Below are positions 57,351 through 64,000 of a stretch of DNA of 64,000 bases, one piece after another. Source of the DNA: Bradyrhizobium sp. (GTDB lineage: Bacteria > Pseudomonadota > Alphaproteobacteria > Rhizobiales > Xanthobacteraceae); assembly GCF_004799445.1 (NCBI RefSeq), contig NZ_SSNA01000112.1, forward strand, positions 1 to 64,000, written 5' to 3'. The notes under the pieces were generated by a model. It saw only the letters and a list, made by a program, of their open reading frames with translations, had not been told where the DNA came from and searched no databases. Within the stretch, counting starts at the first letter, position 1, and each line of letters begins with the position of its first letter. A program made the translations under genes and the position numbers.

Positions 57351-59297
57351 ATGTACAACGATTCTCTGTTCAATGCTTTCGCCCGGTCCTTCGAGGCCCG
57401 AAGCGAAACCGACATGTCGATGGCGGAATATCTGGAGTCGTGTCGAGGCGACCCGATGCGATACGCCAATGCAGCCGAACGACTACTAGCGGCAATCGGT
57501 GAGCCCCAGATGATCGACACGGCCAAGGACCCCCGCCTTGGCCGTATTTTTTTGAACCGCACCATGCGCATCTATCCGGCCTTCGCCGCCGGGTTTTATG
57601 GCATGGAGGAGACCATCGAGCGGATTGTCGGCTTCTTCCGGCACGCCGCTCAGGGCCTGGAGGAGCGCAAGCAGATACTTTATCTGCTGGGCCCGGTGGG
57701 CGGCGGCAAGTCCTCGCTTGCCGAGCGGCTGAAGTCGCTGATGGAAGTCCATCCGATCTATGTGCTGAAGGCCGGCGACGAACTCAGTCCGGTATTCGAG
57801 AGCCCGCTCGGTCTGTTCGATCCGGACTCCCTCGGCCCGATGATCGAGGAGAAGTACGGCATTCCGCGCCGCCGCCTCAACGGGCTGATGAGCCCATGGT
57901 GCTACAAGCGGCTTGAAGCCTTCGGCGGCGACATTTCCCGCTTCCGCGTCGCCAAGATCCAGCCCTCGCGCCTGCGCCAGATCGCGATCGCGAAAACCGA
58001 ACCGGGCGACGAGAACAACCAGGACATCTCCTCGCTGGTCGGCAAGGTCGACATTCGCAAACTGGAGACCTTCGCCCAGAACGATCCCGATGCCTACAGC
58101 TACTCCGGCGGTCTCAATCGCGCCAACCAGGGCGTGCTCGAATTCGTCGAGATGTTCAAGGCGCCGATCAAGATGCTGCACCCGCTTTTGACGGCGACCC
58201 AGGAAGGCAACTACATCGGCACCGAGAATATCGGGGCGATCCCCTTCACCGGCGTCATTCTCGCCCATTCGAACGAATCCGAATGGCAGAGCTTCAAGGC
58301 CAACAAGAACAACGAAGCCTTCATCGACCGCATCTGTGTCATCAAGGTGCCGTACTGCCTGCGGGTGACCGAGGAGCAGAAGATCTACGAGAAGCTCATC
58401 TCGGGATCCGAGCTCGCCAAGGAGCCGTGTGCGCCGGCAACCCTGGAGACGCTGGCGCGTTTCTCGGTGATGTCGCGTCTGCGCAAGCACGAGAACTCGA
58501 CGATATTTGCCAAGATGCGGGTCTATGACGGCGAAAGCCTTAAAGAAAGCGATCCCAAGGCCCGCAGCGTCCAGGAATACAAGGATGCCGCCGGCGTCGA
58601 CGAAGGCATGGACGGCGTCTCGACCCGTTTCGCGTTCAAGGTTCTGGCCGCGACCTACAATCACGACACCGCGGAGCTTGGCGCCGATCCGGTCCATCTG
58701 ATGTATGCGCTGGAGCAGTCGATCCGCCGCGAGCAGCTTCCGGAGGAAGTCGAGAAGCGTTACCTCGAATTCATCAAGGCCGAGCTCGTGCCGCGCTATG
58801 CGGAATTCATCGGCAACGAGATCCAGAAGGCCTATCTCGAATCCTACTCCGATTACGGCCAGAACCTGTTCGATCGTTATGTCGATTACGCCGACGCCTG
58901 GATCGAGGATCAGGACTTCAAGGACCCCGACACCGGCCAGCTGCTCAACCGCGAGCTTCTCAACCAGGAGCTGACCAAGATCGAGAAGCCCGCCGGGATC
59001 GCCAATCCGAAGGACTTCCGCAACGAGGTGGTCAAGTTCTCGCTGCGGTCGCGGGCCCAGCACGGCGGCAAGAACCCGTCCTGGACCAGCTATGAGAAGA
59101 TTCGCGAAGTCATCGAGAAGCGGATATTCTCCCAAGTCGAGGACCTGCTTCCGGTGATCTCGTTCGGTTCGAAAAAGGACGGCGATACCGAAAAGAAGCA
59201 CGGCGAGTTTGTCTCGCGAATGGTGGAGCGCGGATATACCGAGCGCCAGGTTCGCAGACTGGTGGAGTGGTATATGCGCGTGAAACAAGCCGGCTGA
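57351..59297 (+). CDS. prkA: PrkA family serine protein kinase
   Basis: ILYLLGPVGGGKSSLAERLKSLME, PLLTATQEGNYIGTENIGAIPFTGVILAHSNESEW. Confidence 0.95.
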   Translation: MYNDSLFNAFARSFEARSETDMSMAEYLESCRGDPMRYANAAERLLAAIGEPQMIDTAKDPRLGRIFLNRTMRIYPAFAAGFYGMEETIERIVGFFRHAAQGLEERKQILYLLGPVGGGKSSLAERLKSLMEVHPIYVLKAGDELSPVFESPLGLFDPDSLGPMIEEKYGIPRRRLNGLMSPWCYKRLEAFGGDISRFRVAKIQPSRLRQIAIAKTEPGDENNQDISSLVGKVDIRKLETFAQNDPDAYSYSGGLNRANQGVLEFVEMFKAPIKMLHPLLTATQEGNYIGTENIGAIPFTGVILAHSNESEWQSFKANKNNEAFIDRICVIKVPYCLRVTEEQKIYEKLISGSELAKEPCAPATLETLARFSVMSRLRKHENSTIFAKMRVYDGESLKESDPKARSVQEYKDAAGVDEGMDGVSTRFAFKVLAATYNHDTAELGADPVHLMYALEQSIRREQLPEEVEKRYLEFIKAELVPRYAEFIGNEIQKAYLESYSDYGQNLFDRYVDYADAWIEDQDFKDPDTGQLLNRELLNQELTKIEKPAGIANPKDFRNEVVKFSLRSRAQHGGKNPSWTSYEKIREVIEKRIFSQVEDLLPVISFGSKKDGDTEKKHGEFVSRMVERGYTERQVRRLVEWYMRVKQAG

Positions 59298-59316
59298 GGC
59301 GGCTGCAACAGTGGCC

Positions 59317-60591
59317 ATGTTCATCGTCGATCGGCGTCTCAATCCAGGCAGCAAGAGCCTGGAAAACCGCCAGCGTTTCCTGCGCCGTGCCAAGGCGCTG
59401 GTTCAGGGCGCCGTCAAGAAAACCTCCGAGGGCCGCGACATCAAGGATGTCCTGGAGGGTGGCGAGGTCAGCATTCCGCTCGACGGGATGCATGAACCCC
59501 GCTTTCGCCGCGAAGGCGGCACGCGTGACAGGGTGATTCCCGGAAACAAGAAGTTCGTCGAGGGCGACATCCTTCCGCGTTCGGGCGAGGGCCGCGGCAA
59601 GGCATCCGAGCCGGGCGAAGGCGACGGCGAGGACGACTTCCGCTTCGTGCTCAGCCGCGATGAATTCGTCGATCTGTTCCTCGACGATCTCGAATTGCCG
59701 GATCTCGCCAAGCGCAAGCTTGCCGATGCCGAAAGCGAAGGACTTCAGCGCGCGGGCTATTCGACCTCCGGTTCGCCGGCGAATATATCGGTGAGCCGCA
59801 CGGTGCAGCTGGCGATGGCGCGCCGCATCGCGTTGCGGCGGCCGCGGCCGGAGACCATCGCGCAGCTCGAGGCGGAGCTGGCCGAGTGCCACGACGAGGC
59901 GCGCCGCGCCGAGCTTGAGGCCGAGATCGAGGCCATGAAGGCGAAGTCCAGGCGAATTCCGTTCATCGATCCGATCGACATCCGCTTCCGCCGGTTCGAG
60001 ACCGTGCCGAAGCCGGTCGCGCAGGCCGTCATGTTCTGTCTGATGGACGTTTCCGGTTCGATGTCCGAACACATGAAGGATCTGGCCAAGCGGTTCTACA
60101 TGCTGCTCTACGTGTTCCTGACGCGGCGCTACCGGCATGTCGAGATCGTCTTCATTCGCCATACCGACCGGGCCGAGGAGGTTGACGAAGATACGTTCTT
60201 CCACGGGCCGGCGTCGGGCGGCACCATGGTGTCGAGCGCGCTGCAGGCGATGCACGATATCGTCAGGTCGAGGTTCCGTCCCTCGGACTGGAACATCTAC
60301 GCCGCCCAGGCCTCCGACGGCGACAATTCGATTTCGGACAGCGCCGTCACCGGCCGGCTTCTGACCGAGATGATCCTCCCGGTAAGCCAGTTCTTTGCCT
60401 ATCTCGAAGTCGGCGAGGCCGGCGGCGGCACTTTCGATATGCCGGATTCATCGCTGTGGACGCTGTACCAGCGCTTGCGGGCCGACGGCGCGCCGTTGTC
60501 GATGCGCAAGGTCAGCGACCGCAGCGAAATCTTTCCGGTGTTTCATGACCTGTTTCAGCGTCGCCGGAATCAGGAGAAAGCCGCGCCATGA
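59317..60591 (+). CDS. yeaH: YeaH/YhbH family protein (DUF444)
   Basis: MFIVDRRLNPGSKSLENRQRFLRRAK, LMDVSGSMSEHMKDLAKRFYMLLYVFL, IRHTDRAEEVDEDTFF. Confidence 0.95.
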   Translation: MFIVDRRLNPGSKSLENRQRFLRRAKALVQGAVKKTSEGRDIKDVLEGGEVSIPLDGMHEPRFRREGGTRDRVIPGNKKFVEGDILPRSGEGRGKASEPGEGDGEDDFRFVLSRDEFVDLFLDDLELPDLAKRKLADAESEGLQRAGYSTSGSPANISVSRTVQLAMARRIALRRPRPETIAQLEAELAECHDEARRAELEAEIEAMKAKSRRIPFIDPIDIRFRRFETVPKPVAQAVMFCLMDVSGSMSEHMKDLAKRFYMLLYVFLTRRYRHVEIVFIRHTDRAEEVDEDTFFHGPASGGTMVSSALQAMHDIVRSRFRPSDWNIYAAQASDGDNSISDSAVTGRLLTEMILPVSQFFAYLEVGEAGGGTFDMPDSSLWTLYQRLRADGAPLSMRKVSDRSEIFPVFHDLFQRRRNQEKAAP

Positions 60592-62132
60592 CCGCGTCAA
60601 CCGAGTACCTGTTTGAAGGAGCGGACTGGGATTTCCCGAAGCTGCAGCGCATCCACGATGCCTGCGAGGAGATCGCGCGAACCGAACTTGGGCTCGATGT
60701 CTACCCCAACCAGATCGAGATCATCACCGCCGAGCAGATGCTGGACGCGTATTCCTCGGCCGGCATGCCGCTGTTCTACAAGCATTGGTCGTTCGGCAAG
60801 CATTTCGCCCATCACGAAGCGTTCTACCGCAAGGGCCTTAGAGGTCTCGCCTATGAGATCGTGATCAACTCCTCGCCGTGCATCTCCTATCTGATGGAGG
60901 AGAACACCGCGACCATGCAGACGCTGGTGATCGCGCACGCGGCGTTCGGCCACAATCATTTCTTCAAGAACAACTATCTGTTCAGGCAATGGACCGATGC
61001 GGAAGGCATCCTTGATTATCTCGACTTCGCCAAGACCTATGTGGCGCAATGCGAGGAGCGTTACGGACGGCTCGCGGTCGAAGTGACGCTCGATGCGGCG
61101 CATGCCCTGATGTCGCACGGGATCGATCGCTATCCCGGAAAGAAAAGCCTTGACCTGCGCGTGGAAGAAAAGCGCGCCGAGGAACGCCGCGCCCATGAGC
61201 AGAGCATGTTCAACGACCTGTGGCGGACCGTTCCGACCGGGCCGGTGAAAAGCGCCGAACTGCTGAGCACCGAGCGGCGCCGCAAGCTGCTCGGGCTGCC
61301 GCAGGAAAATATCCTGTATTTCCTCGAAAAGGTGGCGCCGCGCCTGCAGCCCTGGCAGCGCGAATTGCTCCGGATCGTGCGCCACATCGCGCAGTATTTC
61401 TATCCGCAAAGCCAGACCAAGGTCATGAACGAGGGCACCGCGACCTACGTGCATTACCGCATCATGACCCGGCTGCATGAGCAGGGCCGGCTGTCCGACG
61501 GCAACTTCCTCGAGTTCCTGCAGTCCCACACCAATGTGGTGTTCCAACCCGACTTCGACGATCCGCGCTTTTCCGATTTCAATCCCTACGCGCTCGGATT
61601 CGCGATGATGCAGGATATCGAACGCATCGTCTCCAATCCCGACGACGAGGACCGCGAGTGGTTTCCCGACATTGCCGGAAAAGGCCATGTCATGGCGGTG
61701 CTGCGTGACATCTGGGCCAATTACCGCGACGAGAGCTTCATCAGCCAGTTCCTGAGCCCGCGGCTGATGCGGAGCTGGCGGATGTTTCATCTGCACGACG
61801 ATCCGCAGGAAACCGCCGGCATCAAGGTCGATGCGATCCACGACGCGCGCGGCTACCGCAGGATCCGCCGCGAGCTGGCGCGGCAATACGACGTCGGATA
61901 CCTCGATCCCAACATCGAGGTGATCGACGTCGATCTCGCCGGCGACCGCCGTCTGATGCTGCGCCACGTCGTGGTCAAGGGCGCGCAGCTGAACGAGACC
62001 GACGCCAGGCGCGTGCTCCAGCACCTCGCCGATCTCTGGACCTATGACGTATCGCTGGTTGAAGTCGATGCCAGGGACAACGTTTTGAAAGAGTATGTCG
62101 TGAGCCCGCGCGCGCTCGCCGTGGCCGCGTAA
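60588..62132 (+). CDS. SpoVR family protein
   Basis: DVYPNQIEIITAEQMLDAYSSAGMPLFYKHWSFGKHF, VMNEGTATYVHYRIM; ATGA overlap with yeaH. Confidence 0.95.
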   Translation: MTASTEYLFEGADWDFPKLQRIHDACEEIARTELGLDVYPNQIEIITAEQMLDAYSSAGMPLFYKHWSFGKHFAHHEAFYRKGLRGLAYEIVINSSPCISYLMEENTATMQTLVIAHAAFGHNHFFKNNYLFRQWTDAEGILDYLDFAKTYVAQCEERYGRLAVEVTLDAAHALMSHGIDRYPGKKSLDLRVEEKRAEERRAHEQSMFNDLWRTVPTGPVKSAELLSTERRRKLLGLPQENILYFLEKVAPRLQPWQRELLRIVRHIAQYFYPQSQTKVMNEGTATYVHYRIMTRLHEQGRLSDGNFLEFLQSHTNVVFQPDFDDPRFSDFNPYALGFAMMQDIERIVSNPDDEDREWFPDIAGKGHVMAVLRDIWANYRDESFISQFLSPRLMRSWRMFHLHDDPQETAGIKVDAIHDARGYRRIRRELARQYDVGYLDPNIEVIDVDLAGDRRLMLRHVVVKGAQLNETDARRVLQHLADLWTYDVSLVEVDARDNVLKEYVVSPRALAVAA

Positions 62133-62246
62133 ATCGCCAATCCTGTTGAAAATCTCACTGCGCCACCAAATGTCCGCTTCGGACGCTGAATTTTGCCCCA
62201 ATCCCTGCGAGATATGGCGCGGGGTGCGTTTAGTAGGGGATTACAG

Positions 62247-62432
62247 ATGGCGTCCAGGCGTACAGAGGTTGCAATCGAGAAAATCATCGCAGCATGCGAT
62301 GGCAATATGCGCGGAGCTCTTGAGGCGCTGATGCTTGTCAATGAGCACCTGGAAAGCGAGCTTCATCGGATTTATGCCGTGATGTCGCGCATCGGCCAGC
62401 CGGATGAAGAGTGCTTCGAAACGCTACACTGA
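62247..62432 (+). CDS. Small hypothetical protein
   Basis: MASRRTEVAIEKIIAACDGNMRGALEALMLVNEHLESELHRIYAVMSRIGQP. Confidence 0.6.
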   Translation: MASRRTEVAIEKIIAACDGNMRGALEALMLVNEHLESELHRIYAVMSRIGQPDEECFETLH

Positions 62433-62518
62433 GGACGAGCTCGCCATTTTGACGTGCAATCGCGGGCGGCCGGCTCGATCAGGTTGAGCCGTGATCGTCG
62501 CGTCGCCATGGCTCGTTG

Positions 62519-63445
62519 TCAGGATTGTTCCGGCCAGTAAAGCCGCATCGGATTGTCGACCAGCAGCTTGCATTGCAGCGCAGGTGTGGTGGCGATGTGC
62601 GGGATGAAATCGACCAGCAGGCCGTCGTCCGGCATGTGGTCCTTCAGATTGGGATGCGGCCAGTCGGTGCCCCAGAGCACCCGGTCGGGAAACGTCTCGA
62701 CGATGCGCCGGGCGAACGGGATCACGTCGCGGTAGGCGTTTTGTTCGCCGTTCAATGCCGGCGGACCTGAAACCGACAGCCGCTCCGGGCAACTGACCTT
62801 GGACCACACGTTGGGGTGCTGCGCCAAGAATTTCACGAACAGCTCGAATTCGGCTCCGTCGATCGGCTTTGAGAGATCGGGGCGGCCCATGTGATCGACG
62901 ACCACCATCGTCGGCAAAGCTGTAAAGAAGTCCCACAGTTCCGGCAGGTCGACCGCCTCGAAATAGATCACGACATGCCAGCCGAGCCGTTTGATGCGGC
63001 CGGCGATCTCCATCAATTCGTCGCGCGGCGTGAAATCCACCAGCCGCTTGACGAAGTTGAAGCGCACGCCGCGCACGCCGGCGTCATGCAGCGCCTGCAG
63101 CTCGGCATCGGGGGTGTCGCGCCGCACGGTGGCAACGCCGCGCGCTTTGCCGCCGGAATGGTTGAGCGCATCGACCATCGCGCGGTTGTCGGCGCCGTGA
63201 CAGGTCGCCTGCACGATGACGTTGCGCGCGAAGCCGAGATGATCGCGCAACGCAAACAGCTGCGCCTTCGAAGCATCGCAAGGGGTGTACTTGCGTCCGG
63301 CGGCGTAGGGGAATTCGGCGCCGGGACCGAACACATGGCAATGCGCGTCCACCGCGCCGACCGGCACCTTGAAACGCGGCTTTGAAGGGCCGGCGTGCCA
63401 GTCCAGCCAGCCGGGCGTCTTCGTAAATGGCGTGGTCTCGGTCAT
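62519..63445 (-). CDS. Amidohydrolase, 2-pyrone-4,6-dicarboxylate hydrolase (LigI)-like
   Basis: VDAHCHVFGPGAEFPYAAGRKYTPCDA, VVVDHMGRPDLSKP, VLWGTDWPHPNLKDHMPDDGLLVD. Confidence 0.88.
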   Translation of the reverse strand: MTETTPFTKTPGWLDWHAGPSKPRFKVPVGAVDAHCHVFGPGAEFPYAAGRKYTPCDASKAQLFALRDHLGFARNVIVQATCHGADNRAMVDALNHSGGKARGVATVRRDTPDAELQALHDAGVRGVRFNFVKRLVDFTPRDELMEIAGRIKRLGWHVVIYFEAVDLPELWDFFTALPTMVVVDHMGRPDLSKPIDGAEFELFVKFLAQHPNVWSKVSCPERLSVSGPPALNGEQNAYRDVIPFARRIVETFPDRVLWGTDWPHPNLKDHMPDDGLLVDFIPHIATTPALQCKLLVDNPMRLYWPEQS

Positions 63446-64000
63446 TCAACCGTCTTTCTTGTTGTTCTTCTTGTCATTTTTGGCCGCGACGTTGGCGAGG
63501 ATGCGGTCGGCTTCGCTGCGCCAATCCGGGCTGCGCGCAAAGGCGGTGGTGCCTTTCTGGCCGAACAGGCCTTCGTCGGCGAGGTCGGCGATCCATGCCT
63601 GGCGCTCGGCGGTGCCTTGCGCGGACCACGGCGTAAGACCGGCCTCGCGCACGGTTTCGGCGACCTCGCGGACCTCTTCGCTGCGGCGCCGGCCATGTTC
63701 GATCACGCGCTGGAAGAAGTAGGCGCCTTGCTTTTCCCAGTCGATGCCGGGGAATGTTTCCTTGAGCGAGGCCAGCACCGCGTCCTCGACGCCGTAGGCG
63801 CGCGCGGTGGTGAAGCTTTCGATCACCATGGCTTCAAGGCCCTTGATCATCACGCTGCGGCACATCTTGACCGCCGAGGCGACGCCGAGCTTCTCGCTCG
63901 CTACCTTGGCAGCGAAACCCAATTCCACCAGCAGCGGCGCGAGCTCGCTTGCGCCGCCGCCCCCGAGCAGCAGGGGCACCTTGATGCGGTAGGGCGGGAT
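63446..64000 (-). CDS. NAD(P)-dependent oxidoreductase with DUF1932-like C-terminal domain (partial, runs off right edge)
   Basis: KVASEKLGVASAVKMCRSVMIKGLEAMVIESFTTARAYGVEDAVLASLKETFPGIDWEKQGAYFFQRVIEHGRRRSEEVREVAETVREAGLTPW; frame open to 64000. Confidence 0.82.
   Translation of the reverse strand: MPPYRIKVPLLLGGGGASELAPLLVELGFAAKVASEKLGVASAVKMCRSVMIKGLEAMVIESFTTARAYGVEDAVLASLKETFPGIDWEKQGAYFFQRVIEHGRRRSEEVREVAETVREAGLTPWSAQGTAERQAWIADLADEGLFGQKGTTAFARSPDWRSEADRILANVAAKNDKKNNKKDG

Noticed and set aside
57486-59393. 635-aa antisense ORF opposite prkA
   Set aside because: Mirror ORF typical of GC-rich coding DNA; the sense strand encodes a clear PrkA and the antisense protein shows no recognisable motifs.
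60597-62201. 534-aa antisense ORF opposite spoVR
   Set aside because: Same third-position GC artefact; sense frame is unambiguous SpoVR.
1-64000. CRISPR array, tRNA or rRNA genes, transposases or integrases
   Set aside because: None seen: no regularly spaced direct repeats, no cloverleaf-like or rRNA-like segments recognised by eye, and no transposase/integrase motifs in the ORF translations. A tRNAscan/Infernal run would be needed to exclude small RNAs.

Overview
Chromosomal segment of a GC-rich alphaproteobacterium. Codon usage and gene families (GcrA, SpoVR/PrkA, DUF6894, phasin, FixK-type boxes) look Bradyrhizobium/Rhodopseudomonas-like, but this is inference. It is mostly ordinary metabolic, transport and regulatory genes. 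Main contents: a type I secretion ABC/HlyD pair; two Tat-type hydrolases; an S24-type autoproteolytic repressor with phage-like early genes (GcrA-like, DUF1376); a HigBA toxin-antitoxin pair; a J-domain/TPR protein; an orphan Flp pilin; a PAS/GAF/GGDEF/EAL protein; a slipin; a three-gene type III PKS / isoprenylcysteine-methyltransferase-like / DHA2 exporter operon; a FAH / GntR / TTT-binding-protein locus; a HtrA protease; a TPR plus ATP-grasp-like protein; an HWE kinase with response regulator; OpgC; arginase; a TAXI binding protein; an arylsulfatase beside an internally deleted formylglycine-generating-enzyme remnant; the prkA-yeaH-spoVR stress operon; and the start of a LigI-like / DUF1932 catabolic locus. 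Best leads are the operator array around the S24 repressor, the collapsed FGE gene, the type III PKS operon, three FixK/FNR-type boxes, a sigma54-like promoter upstream of prkA, and a 4x12-bp tandem repeat upstream of a response regulator. No rRNA, tRNA or CRISPR array was seen. Family names come from recognising protein motifs, not from database searches.
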